From NCBI GenBank assembly GCA_902778535.1, contig CACYYG010000013.1:1-64000 (forward strand): a stretch of 64,000 nucleotides of DNA, given 5' to 3'. Below, in pieces: positions 41,383-50,700 of the stretch (positions within the stretch are counted from its first letter, which is position 1; every line of letters begins with the position of its first letter). Made by a program: the position numbers and the translations under genes. The notes under the pieces are model-generated. The model was given only the letters and a program-made list of their open reading frames with translations. It did not search any database and was not told the DNA's origin. This DNA is from an uncultured Prevotellaceae bacterium. GTDB lineage: Bacteria > Bacteroidota > Bacteroidia > Bacteroidales > Bacteroidaceae.

Positions 41383-43743
41383 ATGTTGAAAATATTCCAT
41401 ATTCAGAAATCGTTCTCGGCCCGCCTTAGTCTCTGGGTAACGCTGGCAGTAGCCGCTGTGCTGGTTGCCACCGCTATCGTGACCAACATACTGGTGCGCG
41501 ACGGCATCCTGCGCGAAGAGAAATTGCGTGCCAGCAGCACCCTCGACAACGTGGAACAACGCATCGACGGGGTGCTGATAGCCGTGGAGACGGCCGTCAA
41601 AAACCATGTGGGCGAGATAGGATTCTTCCTCCATACACCGCATGAGGAGATGTACCGCATCACCCGCATGCTGCTGGAAACAAACCCTGCCATCGTTGGC
41701 TCGGCCATCGCCTTCGAACCCAATTACTTTGCAGAGCAGGGCCGATGGTTCTCACCCTACAGTTATCGTGACGGCGACTCCATACGCTCGAAGCAACTGG
41801 GAACTGACAGCTACGAGTATCACGACATGGAATGGTACACGATGCCTAAACAGCTGAACCACGACTACTGGAGCAATCCCTACCGCGACGTCGGAGGCGG
41901 CGAGATGCCAATGACCACTTACAGCCATCCGCTGTATGACGAGAATGGTGTTTTCTACGGTGTGGTGACTGCCGACGTGTCGCTCGACTGGCTGTCGGTG
42001 ATGATGGATTCGCTCAACTACTACGACAATGCCTACAGCTTCATCATAGGCCATAACGGCACCTTCATTACCTATCCCGACGAGAAGGTGGTGCTCAATG
42101 AGACCGTATTCACATTGGCTAGGGAAAATGGTGACTCGCAGCTTGAAACAATAGGGCGCGCGATGCTGGACGGACAGAGTGACATGCAATCTGTCAACAC
42201 CAGAAACTTTGGAAAGTCGTTTATATTCTATCAGCCTGTCAAGCGTAACGGCTGGTCGATGGCCATCGTCTGCAGCAGCAAGGAGTTTTTCAAAGCGGCC
42301 AACCGTATGGGATGGTTAATAGTAGCCATCATGCTTTTCATGCTATTGCTGCTCACTTTCCTTCTGCGTCATGCTGTCCGACGACTGACTCGTCCGCTGG
42401 AACTTTTCACTCGGGCCGTCGACGAGGTGGCTCAGGGTAACCTTCAGGCAGAACTGCCAGAAGTACATTCCAAGGACGAGATGATGCACCTGCACAATTC
42501 CTTCAGCACCATGCAACAGTCGCTGGCTAAGCAGATGGAGGAACTGAAAACAGTCAATGAACAGAAAGGCCGCATTGAGGGCGAGCTGCACATTGCCAGT
42601 GCCATACAGATGGGCATGCTGCCCAAGACTTTCCCCACCTATCCCGACCGCGACGATGTGCAGTTGTTCGGTTCGCTGGTTCCCGCCAAGGAGGTGGGTG
42701 GCGATCTTTTCGACTTCTTCATCCGCGACGAGAAACTTTTCTTCTGTATTGGAGACGTCTCAGGCAAGGGTGTGCCCGCGTCGCTGGTCATGGCCGTCAC
42801 CCGTTCATTGTTCCGCTCTGTGTCGGCCCATGAGTCGATGCCTAACCGCATCGTCGCTTCCATGAATGAGTCGATGGCCGAAATGAACGAGTCGAATATG
42901 TTCGTTACGCTCTTCGTCGGTGTGCTTGACCTGCCAACCGGCCGCATGCGCTACTGCAATGCCGGCCACGATGCTCCGTTGCTCATAGGCGATGGGGTAG
43001 GGGTGCTTCCTGTAGAAGCCAACATCCCAATAGCCATCATGTCAGGCTGGAAATTCCTGACACAGGAGGCGCATATACTCACCGGCACTACCATCTTCCT
43101 CTTTACCGACGGTCTGACAGAGGCGGAGAATGTAGATCACGCACAGTTCAGGATAAATCGTGTGGAAGAAGTTGCCAAACAGGCACTGGCCTCTCAGGAG
43201 CAGGCTCCAAAGCTGATTATCCGGCGGATGAGCGATGCCGTACATCTGTTTGTGGGCAGTGCTGAGCAGAGCGATGATCTGACGATGCTCGCCATACAGT
43301 ATATCAAGCAGCACCGCGACGAGAAACTGCAAAGAATCATCGTGTTGCCCAACGACACGCAGGAAGTGCCGCGACTTGCCGCTTTCGTCGATGAAGTATG
43401 TGAGGCTGTGGACTTCAGTGCCACCGTCACCATGCAGATGAACCTCGCCATTGAAGAGGCCGTGGTCAACGTAATGAACTATGCCTACCCGCCAGGCACT
43501 CGTGGCGACATCACCATCGAGGCACAGGCCAACGATGTGCGGCTGAAATTCACTATCATCGACAATGGCACCCCCTTCGACCCGACCCTTACAGCCGATG
43601 TTGACACCACACTCTCGGCCGAGGAGCGTCCTATCGGAGGACTGGGCATCCATTTAGTGCGCCAGATGATGGACTCCATTAACTACGAGCGCGTTGACGG
43701 ACGTAATGTGCTGACCCTAAGGAAAAATATAAATCATCAATAA
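41383..43743 (+). CDS. Sensor PP2C phosphatase with Cache, HAMP, SpoIIE and HATPase domains (RsbU/RsbW-like fusion)
   Basis: A 786-residue inner-membrane protein (ATG at 41383). Order: short cytoplasmic start, membrane helix (about 15-40), periplasmic double-Cache sensor (about 45-305; SVNTRNFGKSFIFYQPVKRNG near its end), second helix (LIVAIMLFMLLLLTFLL, about 312-330), HAMP domain, coiled coil, PP2C/SpoIIE phosphatase (GDLFDFFIRDEKLFFCIGDVSGKG with two metal Asp residues), and an anti-sigma-type HATPase domain (EEAVVNVMNYAYP, IDNGTPFDP, GGLGIHLV). It carries both the phosphatase and the kinase-like domain of a partner-switch pathway. The STAS protein encoded 12 bp downstream is the obvious target. 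Confidence 0.85.
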   Translation: MLKIFHIQKSFSARLSLWVTLAVAAVLVATAIVTNILVRDGILREEKLRASSTLDNVEQRIDGVLIAVETAVKNHVGEIGFFLHTPHEEMYRITRMLLETNPAIVGSAIAFEPNYFAEQGRWFSPYSYRDGDSIRSKQLGTDSYEYHDMEWYTMPKQLNHDYWSNPYRDVGGGEMPMTTYSHPLYDENGVFYGVVTADVSLDWLSVMMDSLNYYDNAYSFIIGHNGTFITYPDEKVVLNETVFTLARENGDSQLETIGRAMLDGQSDMQSVNTRNFGKSFIFYQPVKRNGWSMAIVCSSKEFFKAANRMGWLIVAIMLFMLLLLTFLLRHAVRRLTRPLELFTRAVDEVAQGNLQAELPEVHSKDEMMHLHNSFSTMQQSLAKQMEELKTVNEQKGRIEGELHIASAIQMGMLPKTFPTYPDRDDVQLFGSLVPAKEVGGDLFDFFIRDEKLFFCIGDVSGKGVPASLVMAVTRSLFRSVSAHESMPNRIVASMNESMAEMNESNMFVTLFVGVLDLPTGRMRYCNAGHDAPLLIGDGVGVLPVEANIPIAIMSGWKFLTQEAHILTGTTIFLFTDGLTEAENVDHAQFRINRVEEVAKQALASQEQAPKLIIRRMSDAVHLFVGSAEQSDDLTMLAIQYIKQHRDEKLQRIIVLPNDTQEVPRLAAFVDEVCEAVDFSATVTMQMNLAIEEAVVNVMNYAYPPGTRGDITIEAQANDVRLKFTIIDNGTPFDPTLTADVDTTLSAEERPIGGLGIHLVRQMMDSINYERVDGRNVLTLRKNINHQ

Positions 43744-43755
43744 ATACATATTTCA

Positions 43756-44061
43756 ATGAATACTACCATCCAAGAAATCGATGGCAAAATGGTTGCCATG
43801 TTGGAGGGCCGCCTCGACACTTCTGCCTCTCCAGAGACAGAAAAAGCCATGCAGCCACTCTATAACTGCGAGAATCAGGATATCATCATTGACTGCTCCA
43901 AACTCGAATACATCTCGTCCAGCGGCCTCCGTATCTTCCTTTCGGTGCTGAAGAATGCCAAGCCTAAGGGGTGTCACGTCTACATAAGCGGACTGAACGA
44001 CGACTTGCGCCAGGTCTTCGCCATGACGGGTTTTATCAATCTTTTTGAGTTTAAGAGCTAA
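43756..44061 (+). CDS. STAS-domain anti-sigma factor antagonist (RsbV/SpoIIAA-like)
   Basis: A 101-residue STAS protein. The core IDCSKLEYISSSGLRIFLSVL (about 45-65) has the regulatory serine (Ser55 or 56 by position against the DSSG of SpoIIAA). It is likely phosphorylated by the HATPase domain and dephosphorylated by the SpoIIE domain of the upstream protein. No sigma factor of the SigB type is in the cluster, so the output is unknown. Confidence 0.85.
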   Translation: MNTTIQEIDGKMVAMLEGRLDTSASPETEKAMQPLYNCENQDIIIDCSKLEYISSSGLRIFLSVLKNAKPKGCHVYISGLNDDLRQVFAMTGFINLFEFKS

Positions 44062-44083
44062 TAAACCAAATACAGTAAGCAAT

Positions 44084-44737
44084 ATGAAAGACTGTGTACT
44101 TATCCTCAGCGGCGGAATGGACTCCGTGACATTGCTATACGACTATCAGGAACGTATTTCTTTAGCCGTATCGTTTGACTACGGCTCTAACCACAATAAG
44201 CGCGAGCTGCCGTTTGCCGCATTGCACTGTCAGCGGCTGGGCATCGAACATCTCATCATTCCCCTCAGTTTTATGGGCCAGTATTTCAACAGTTCGCTGC
44301 TCAGTGGCGACGATGCCATTCCCGACGGCAATTACGCCGAAGAGAATATGCGCTCTACAGTGGTGCCCTTCCGCAACGGCATCATGCTCAGCGTGGCAGT
44401 GGGACTGGCCGAGAGCCGCAACCTGAAGTTTGTGATGATGGCAAACCACGGTGGCGATCACACCATCTATCCAGACTGCCGTCCTGAGTTCGTCGAAGCT
44501 TTCGATGCCGCCGCACGTGCCGGCACATATATCGGTGTAGGCCTCCTTTCACCTTACTGTAATCTGACGAAAGGTCAGATAGCCATGCGTGGCCGCGAGC
44601 TGGGTATCGACTATAGCGAGACTTGGTCGTGCTATCGTGGCGGTGAGCACCACTGCGGACGTTGCGGCACTTGCCGTGAGCGTCGTGAGGCTTTGGCTGA
44701 GGCCGGCATCAACGACAACACGAAATATGAGCTTTAA
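44084..44737 (+). CDS. queC: 7-cyano-7-deazaguanine synthase
   Basis: Makes preQ0 for the tRNA base queuosine. The 217-residue protein shows the PP-loop SGGMDS (9-14), FDYGSNHNKRE, the ANHGGDHTIYPDCRPEF block and the C-terminal zinc site C-x8-C-x2-C-x2-C (WSC...HHCGRCGTC). ATG at 44084, 22 bp after the STAS gene, so it may ride on the same transcript. No preQ1 riboswitch is visible upstream. Confidence 0.95.
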   Translation: MKDCVLILSGGMDSVTLLYDYQERISLAVSFDYGSNHNKRELPFAALHCQRLGIEHLIIPLSFMGQYFNSSLLSGDDAIPDGNYAEENMRSTVVPFRNGIMLSVAVGLAESRNLKFVMMANHGGDHTIYPDCRPEFVEAFDAAARAGTYIGVGLLSPYCNLTKGQIAMRGRELGIDYSETWSCYRGGEHHCGRCGTCRERREALAEAGINDNTKYEL

Positions 44738-44765
44738 TATTCAACAAATATTCATAAAAAAAATC

Positions 44766-45362
44766 ATGAAAAAGCTTTTAGTAATGATTGCAGCCGCAAT
44801 GATGGCTGCAACGAATGTGAATGCACAGAATGGTTACGACGACACAAAGCACGAGGTGGCTATCAGTCTTGGCGGTGCGTCTAATTCGCAATGGATTGAT
44901 GTGTTTGAAGACCTCACCGTTGCAATGTTATCCGGCAAGCTGGGCGAAAGGAATTTTACGGGTCCGTTCTCGGCAGAATACTTCTATCACATCAAGAACT
45001 GGTTGGGCGTGGGTGGCATTTTAGCCTACGGACGTAGTACGCAGGACGTTGAGGAGAGTGGCTCGAAAATCGGCGATGTCAGCAACAACTACATCACGCT
45101 GATGCCGGCTGTAAAGTTCGACTGGCTGCGCAAAAAGAATTTCGGTATGTACTCCAAGCTGGCCTTTGGCGCCACGTACCGCAGCGAGAAGATTGAATAC
45201 AAAAACTCCGTCTATGAGGACTATGACGAAAACGGACTGCACGTCAACTGGCAGCTGTCGGTTCTCGGCATCGAGGCAGGCAGTCCTACCCTGCGCGGCT
45301 TTGTTGAGCTTGGTACAGGCGAACAGGGAATTGGTCTCATCGGTCTGCGCTATAAGTTTTAA
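44766..45362 (+). CDS. Outer-membrane beta-barrel-like protein
   Basis: A 198-residue exported protein with signal peptide MKKLLVMIAAAMMAATNVNAQ. The mature part alternates hydrophobic and polar residues in short strands (PFSAEYFYHIKNWLGVGGILAYG, YITLMPAVKFDWL, NFGMYSKLAFGATY) and ends in an aromatic residue, GLRYKF, as outer-membrane barrels do. Function unknown. It lies 28 bp after queC. Confidence 0.7.
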   Translation: MKKLLVMIAAAMMAATNVNAQNGYDDTKHEVAISLGGASNSQWIDVFEDLTVAMLSGKLGERNFTGPFSAEYFYHIKNWLGVGGILAYGRSTQDVEESGSKIGDVSNNYITLMPAVKFDWLRKKNFGMYSKLAFGATYRSEKIEYKNSVYEDYDENGLHVNWQLSVLGIEAGSPTLRGFVELGTGEQGIGLIGLRYKF

Positions 45363-45393
45363 TCCTCCCCAAAAAGAGAACTTCCGTCATAGC

Positions 45394-45433
45394 GAAACGG
45401 GCGTTTCAAACATCTATTGCTAAGCATAGATGT
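45394..45433 (+). terminator. Two adjacent hairpins after the barrel gene
   Basis: GAAACG GG CGTTTC (45394-45407) and ACATCTAT / ATAGATGT (45410-45433), the second followed by CATTTCTTCC. Probable terminator region. The remaining 45434-45597 holds the fbaA leader only. Confidence 0.45.
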
Positions 45434-45537
45434 CATTTCTTCCAACAATGGCAGAATGGGGTAGGGGAAAACATAAAAATGACTAAATTCAGTTGAAAAA
45501 AACGACCGACTACTTCGCCCGTCTCATTTCTTTTTAG

Positions 45538-45545
45538 TAATTTTG
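45538..45545 (+). promoter_or_regulatory. -7 box of the fbaA promoter
   Basis: TAATTTTG, 52 bp before the fbaA ATG. No good -33 element at the usual distance. Confidence 0.45.
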
Positions 45546-45597
45546 CGCCAGAAATTTAATAAGTTGTAAACTTTAAATCGTTAAATCCAAAATTATC

Positions 45598-46608
45598 ATG
45601 GTAGATTACAAAACTTTAGGCCTGGTGAACACCCGTGAGATGTTCAAGCGTGCCATCAACGGCGGATATGCCATCCCCGCCTTCAACTTCAACAACATGG
45701 AACAGCTGCAGGCCATCATCAAGGCCAGCAGCGATCTGAAGAGCCCCGTCATTCTGCAGGTGTCGAAGGGCGCCCGCAATTATGCCAACGCCACTCTGCT
45801 GCGCTACATGGCACAGGGTGCTGTGGAATATGCCAAGGAGCTGGGTTGCAAGCACCCTGAGATTGTGCTGCACCTGGATCACGGCGACACCTTCGAGACT
45901 TGCAAGAGCTGTATCGACTACGGCTTCTCAAGCGTGATGATTGACGCCAGCCACCTGCCCTTCGAGGAGAACATTGCCCTGACGAAGAAGGTGGTTGACT
46001 ATGCTCACCAGTTCGACGTGACTGTTGAGGCTGAGCTCGGCGTGCTCGCCGGCGTTGAGGACGAGGTGTCGGCCGCTGAGAGCCATTACACCAAGCCCGA
46101 AGAGGTGATTGAGTTCTCACAGCGCTCAGGCTGCGACTCACTGGCCATCTCCATCGGTACCAGCCACGGTGCTTACAAGTTCACTCCCGAGCAGTGCACC
46201 CGCGACCCGAAGACCGGCAAGCTCGTGCCCCCTCCCCTTGCATTCGACGTGCTCGACGCCGTGATGAAGGAGCTGCCCGGATTCCCCATCGTGCTGCACG
46301 GTTCTTCAAGCGTGCCCCAGGAGTATGTCGACGAGATCAACTCGCTCGGCGGCAAGTTGCCCGATGCTATCGGTATTCCCGAGGAGCAGCTGCGCAAGGC
46401 TGCGAAGAGCGCCGTCTGCAAGATCAACATCGACTCTGACTCACGTCTGGCCTTCACCGCTGCTGTGCGCCGCGTGCTGCACGACAAACCCGGTGAGTTC
46501 GATCCCCGCAAGTTCTGCGGTCCCGCTCGCGACGAGATGGAGAAGATGTACAAGCACAAGATCATCGATGTGCTGGGTTCCGACAACAAGCTGGCTCAGC
46601 TGGACTAA
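45598..46608 (+). CDS. fbaA: Class II fructose-bisphosphate aldolase
   Basis: Splits or forms fructose 1,6-bisphosphate in glycolysis and gluconeogenesis. The 336-residue TIM barrel shows the zinc ligands in LHLDHGDTFE, EAELG, GTSHGAYKF and LHGSSSVP, with the catalytic Asp in LDHGD. Length fits the class. It is a single gene with its own promoter and a strong terminator; codon use is highly biased, as expected for an abundant enzyme. Confidence 0.95.
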   Translation: MVDYKTLGLVNTREMFKRAINGGYAIPAFNFNNMEQLQAIIKASSDLKSPVILQVSKGARNYANATLLRYMAQGAVEYAKELGCKHPEIVLHLDHGDTFETCKSCIDYGFSSVMIDASHLPFEENIALTKKVVDYAHQFDVTVEAELGVLAGVEDEVSAAESHYTKPEEVIEFSQRSGCDSLAISIGTSHGAYKFTPEQCTRDPKTGKLVPPPLAFDVLDAVMKELPGFPIVLHGSSSVPQEYVDEINSLGGKLPDAIGIPEEQLRKAAKSAVCKINIDSDSRLAFTAAVRRVLHDKPGEFDPRKFCGPARDEMEKMYKHKIIDVLGSDNKLAQLD

Positions 46609-46634
46609 GATGGAGGCTTTAAGCTGAAAAAAGA

Positions 46635-46675
46635 AAATCCGGATTGCCCCATAAAGGCAGTTCGGATTTCTTTTT
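46635..46675 (+). terminator. Terminator of fbaA
   Basis: AAATCCGGATTGCC pairs with GGCAGTTCGGATTT (14 bp, two G-T wobbles) around CCATAAA, followed by CTTTTTG. Confidence 0.85.
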
Positions 46676-46740
46676 GCACCCCCGCAATAGGATGTCTACT
46701 GCAAGGGGGTGCATTTTTTTTGACTGTCAGCTGTCAGATT

Positions 46741-47538
46741 TTAGCGCAACTCCCAGAAGGCAACGGCAGCAGCAGCGGCAACATTGAGCGAATCGACACC
46801 ATGCTGCATGGGGATTCTGACGGTGTAGTCGGCCTCGGCAATGGTCGAGTAAGGGAGTCCGTCGCCCTCTGTGCCCATGATGAGTGCCAGATGTGGCTCG
46901 GTCTTCAGCATTGGCGCATCGAGTGGAATGGAAGCGTCGGTAAGGGCCATTGCTGCTGTCTTGAAGCCGAAGTCGTGAAGCGTGTTCTCATTGTCAATCC
47001 ACGTCCAGGGAACGAGAAAGACAGTGCCCATCGAGACACGCACAGCGCGACGGTTCAGCGGGTCGCAAGAATCAGGAGTAAGCAGTACGGCATCGATGCC
47101 CAAGGCAGCGGCTGAGCGGAAAATGGCTCCAATGTTCGTAGTGTCGCACACACCGTGTATGACAACGATGCGCCGAGCATCCTTGCACACATCTTCTATA
47201 GTAGGCGGAAGCGGTCGGCGCATGGCGCAGAGCACGCCTCTTGTCAGCGTGTAGCCAGTGAGCTGTGCTAATAGCTGGCGCTCGCCTGTGTAGACAGGCA
47301 CATCCTCGGGCAGTCTTTCGATAATGTCGGCAGCATCGCCCGTGATGTGTTTCTCTTCGCATAGCAGCGAGACAGGCTGCAGGCCTGCGTCGAGGGCAAT
47401 ACGTATGACCTTGGGGCTCTCGGCAATAAACAGACCCTCTTGACTCGTTGCATTACATGTCTTTAACTGTGCCTCTGTGAGACGGCTGAACGCCTGTACC
47501 CTGACATCGTCCAGCGAAGTGATGACGACGGGCTCCAC
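46741..47538 (-). CDS. SpoU/TrmH-family RNA 2'-O-methyltransferase
   Basis: A 265-residue SPOUT methyltransferase acting on rRNA or tRNA. Motifs 1-3: HGVCDTTNIGAIFRSAAALG, MGTEGDGLP and IPMQHGVDSLNVAAAAAVAFWE, which form the trefoil knot that binds S-adenosylmethionine. The start is a GTG at 47538 that overlaps the TAG stop of the upstream glycosidase gene by one base (TAGTG). Which nucleotide is methylated cannot be told. Confidence 0.85.
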   Translation of the reverse strand: MEPVVITSLDDVRVQAFSRLTEAQLKTCNATSQEGLFIAESPKVIRIALDAGLQPVSLLCEEKHITGDAADIIERLPEDVPVYTGERQLLAQLTGYTLTRGVLCAMRRPLPPTIEDVCKDARRIVVIHGVCDTTNIGAIFRSAAALGIDAVLLTPDSCDPLNRRAVRVSMGTVFLVPWTWIDNENTLHDFGFKTAAMALTDASIPLDAPMLKTEPHLALIMGTEGDGLPYSTIAEADYTVRIPMQHGVDSLNVAAAAAVAFWELR

Positions 47539-50450
47539 TATCTTACTATGATTTTCTTGCCGTTTTGGATGTATAGGCCCTTCTTGAGAGACGTGACAGG
47601 ACGTCCCTGAAGGTCGTAAAAACGGTTGTTGACTATTGGTTTATGGCTTACACTCTCGGTAATGTTGAGTAAATAGCTGTCTTCGAAGTCCTTTTCGAAG
47701 AAGGTTTCCTCTTCAAACTTATCTTCGGTCGAGAACCAGTCGAAATCGGCGTAGCCCTTGCTGCCTCTCTTGGTGGCGTGGCAGAAAATGCCGAAGCGTG
47801 CGCCCACAAAGACGGTAAGGTTGAAGCTCATTTGCGTCTGTCCGCCGAAAGCTGTGAAGGTTTTGTTGTCGAGCGAATAGTAGAACTGCGTCTTGTCGGT
47901 ATTCTTGGTGATGGCAGCACGCAGGTAGATGATTCCGTCGGCGGGTGTGACGGTCTTGCGCTTCTCGTCGGGTGTGAAGTTGCTGCCTGCGTCGCGCACT
48001 TTGTCCTGTTTCCACAATATCTGGTAGGTGCTGTCGGCCTGCTTCTCAACGGCAATCATTGCGTAGGGGTCTTGCAGTATGCAGATGCCGGCACGCTCGC
48101 CTTCCTTAAGATTCGAGACATCCACCTTGACGGTGCCCGTCGACTGCTTGCCTTCCTTACCGTGAATGGCAAAGATGCGCTGAGTGAGCGTGTTGCGTGC
48201 CTGCGGCAGATTGTCGGTTATGGAGGCAGGATGCATCCTCAGCCATCCGTGACGCTCTTCGAGGCTCCACATGTTATCGTCGGGCTTGTGGTTCCACTCC
48301 CACTGCATGCCTATGATTGAGGAGCAAAAGTTATCGTTGGTGGGCAGGGCAATTCTCGGCATCGGGTTGTTAGCCGCTGGCTTTCTATAAGTAGCCACAG
48401 GCGTGCCGTTGTTGGCAATGACAGGCCAGTCGTTCTTCCAAGTCACAGGCTGCAGATTGGGGAAACGCCCCATAGCGCCGAGATCCTCCTGCAGGATTGT
48501 CCACCATTCGCCTTCGGGCGTCTCGATGAGTGCACCCTGATGGATGGTGTTCGGTTTGTTGTTGATATACTTCTCCAATAGCATTTTCTCTTCGTAGGGG
48601 CCAAAGACGTTCTTCGAGCGGAAGACAGCCTGTCCCGAAGGCCATCCGCCGTAGGTGGCGTAGATGTAGTAGTAGTCGCCCACCTTGTAGAAGTGGCAGC
48701 CTTCCAGACCGTCCTTGCCGCTGATGACGCCCTTCTCCTGCTTGAAGTTGAAGTTTTCGTCCAGCTCGCAGATGGAGATATTGCCGATGCCCTGTGCCAC
48801 ATAAACCTTGCCGTTGTCGAAGAGCATTCCCGGATCGTAGTAACTGCGCGACAGCTTCTTCGTTGTCCACGGACCCTCAGGATCGGTGGCCGTGAGGAGC
48901 CATCCTTGCAGCACCCAACCGTCGACGGGGCGCTTCTCGTTGATGAGGATGTGGAATTTGCCGTTGTGATATTTCATGGAGCATGCCCACATGCACGAAC
49001 CGTAGGCGTTGGTGTTGCTGGCCAGTCCATAGGCACTGTCGCTGCTGGTTCGTGTCAGCGGCTGGGCACAGTATTGCCAGTTCACCAGGTCGGTTGACTT
49101 CAGGATGGTGGCACCTGGGAAGTTGTGCATAGTGGTGCTGACCATGTAGTAAGTGCTGTCAACGCAGATGACGTCGGGGTCGGGGAAGTCGGCGTAGACC
49201 ACAGGATTCTTGTATCTTCCGTTGTTCAGATCGCTGAGGCTGATGTTGGTGAAGTCGGCGTGAGGCCAGTACACGTTGTAATATTCCGCATACCAGTCCA
49301 TGCAAGCCTTGCCGCAAGCTTCCTCCATTCCGTCGAATGCCGGTACTACCGAACCGTCCTCCAGCAACTGGCTGATGTCGATGAGGCAATGTGTGCCTGA
49401 GAGGGTCATCGAAATGTTTCCGTAATAGTCGAGCATCGTCTTAAAGCAGCGGCCCCACATCGACGTGCGTCCTGTGGCCTTGGTTCCGTAGTTCGACTCA
49501 GCCGTTCCCGTGCCGGTTTTCGCCGGACTCCAGTCTACTTCGGTAATGATGACAGGATTGGTGTCGACAACGGGCACCTGACTGTGGAAGGTCTTGATTT
49601 TCTTCTGCGCAGCCTGCTCCACATTGTCCTCATTCAGCAGTTTGTCTTCACAGCCGAACCGTCCGCTGTAGTCGTGCACGGCATAGCCGATATTATAGCC
49701 CTCGATAGGGTAGGAGGCATAGCTGGTGTAGTCGGTCTGACGTTCTGTTCCCGGTACCCAGATGATGCCGGTGAAGCCGTTGGCGCGAATCTTATCGACG
49801 ATAGGCTGGAAGTAGTCATGAAGCGCCTTCGGGTCATCCAGTCCTTTGGCGTTCTTCACCGAAACGGGTTCGTTGGCCAGCTCGATGCTGATTTGACCGC
49901 TGTATTTCCTGATGTTGACATTCTGCGTGACGAAGTCCCAGACGGCAAGCAAATACTGCTGGTAGTTGTCGCCCACTTTCAGTTCTTCAGGACAGTTGCC
50001 CGGCGGCCTCACCACAACATACATGCGGTGGTTCATGGCCTTTTGCATGATGGGCCAGTAAACCGATGAGAAGAAGGTTTTCAGCAAGTCTGGATTGAAA
50101 CTCTCAGACGTGCTGTCGTTTGTCCAAGCCGGATCGAGATGCAGACGGAACACGTTGCATTTGCTTGTCTCCAGTGCTGTCAAAATCTTCTCGAAATAGT
50201 TCAGGCAGTTCTTGGCTCCGTCGGAATTATAGCCGCCCTCCCAATAACTGTGATGAACGCCGTTTTCATCCTCATAGCCATTGACCCACATGCTGGGCGT
50301 GTCCATCACGCCGTGCAGCACCACATGGTTGCCGTGCGTGTCAACCAGCCATCGGCCATCTACATGCAGCGAGGGCAATGGCGTCACGCCCTGTGCCCAT
50401 ATCATGGCAGTCAATAGCGATGCTGCCAAAGCAAACAAAAGTCTTCTCAT
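47538..50450 (-). CDS. Exported two-enzyme xylanolytic protein: GH5 plus GH43
   Basis: A 970-residue secreted protein; ATG at 50450 opens the signal peptide MRRLLFALAASLLTAMIWAQ. GH5-type barrel (about 25-395): acid/base Glu193 in IELANEPVS and nucleophile Glu304 in ITEVDWSP. GH43-type five-bladed propeller (about 415-710): general base Asp in YADFPDPDVI, Asp in YDPGMLFDNG and Glu in GLEGCHFYK. A concanavalin-like xylosidase C-terminal domain (about 720-905) and a C-terminal tail (FYDLQGRPV...GLYIQNGKKIIVR) like type IX secretion sorting tails follow. It likely cleaves a beta-glycan backbone and then its xylo- or arabino-oligosaccharides. Preceded by the dual-esterase gene on the same strand. 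Confidence 0.88.
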   Translation of the reverse strand: MRRLLFALAASLLTAMIWAQGVTPLPSLHVDGRWLVDTHGNHVVLHGVMDTPSMWVNGYEDENGVHHSYWEGGYNSDGAKNCLNYFEKILTALETSKCNVFRLHLDPAWTNDSTSESFNPDLLKTFFSSVYWPIMQKAMNHRMYVVVRPPGNCPEELKVGDNYQQYLLAVWDFVTQNVNIRKYSGQISIELANEPVSVKNAKGLDDPKALHDYFQPIVDKIRANGFTGIIWVPGTERQTDYTSYASYPIEGYNIGYAVHDYSGRFGCEDKLLNEDNVEQAAQKKIKTFHSQVPVVDTNPVIITEVDWSPAKTGTGTAESNYGTKATGRTSMWGRCFKTMLDYYGNISMTLSGTHCLIDISQLLEDGSVVPAFDGMEEACGKACMDWYAEYYNVYWPHADFTNISLSDLNNGRYKNPVVYADFPDPDVICVDSTYYMVSTTMHNFPGATILKSTDLVNWQYCAQPLTRTSSDSAYGLASNTNAYGSCMWACSMKYHNGKFHILINEKRPVDGWVLQGWLLTATDPEGPWTTKKLSRSYYDPGMLFDNGKVYVAQGIGNISICELDENFNFKQEKGVISGKDGLEGCHFYKVGDYYYIYATYGGWPSGQAVFRSKNVFGPYEEKMLLEKYINNKPNTIHQGALIETPEGEWWTILQEDLGAMGRFPNLQPVTWKNDWPVIANNGTPVATYRKPAANNPMPRIALPTNDNFCSSIIGMQWEWNHKPDDNMWSLEERHGWLRMHPASITDNLPQARNTLTQRIFAIHGKEGKQSTGTVKVDVSNLKEGERAGICILQDPYAMIAVEKQADSTYQILWKQDKVRDAGSNFTPDEKRKTVTPADGIIYLRAAITKNTDKTQFYYSLDNKTFTAFGGQTQMSFNLTVFVGARFGIFCHATKRGSKGYADFDWFSTEDKFEEETFFEKDFEDSYLLNITESVSHKPIVNNRFYDLQGRPVTSLKKGLYIQNGKKIIVR

Positions 50451-50551
50451 TATTATATACATATTTATTATATATGGCTTCTTCTGTCAATACTTAGTTA
50501 ATCATTACAAAAACGATGACGCCAGTTTGTTTCAAGACAACTGTAACACTT

Positions 50552-50642
50552 GGAACAAAGTGTTTCAAAAATTTTCTGCCTTTGAAACACTTTGTTTCTA
50601 AGCTAAAAACAAAGTGTTTCTACGGTCGAAACACTTTGTTTC
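50552..50642. repeat. Palindrome cluster with 22-bp period, cluster 2
   Basis: The word GAAACACTTTGTTTC occurs at 50584-50598 (+), 50606-50620 (-, one end base altered) and 50628-50642 (+); centres are 50591, 50613 and 50635, exactly 22 bp apart, alternating in orientation. A fourth degenerate copy (-) is at 50552-50566. It lies 59 bp after the stop of the esterase gene. Confidence 0.92.
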
Positions 50643-50700
50643 AAGCTTAGATACAGTTATAGAACTGTCGCGCCAACCGAAAAGTGTATTCAACGGATGC

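Noticed and set aside
44062-44083. preQ1 riboswitch ahead of queC
   Set aside because: The gap to the STAS gene is only 22 bp and has no pseudoknot-like sequence.
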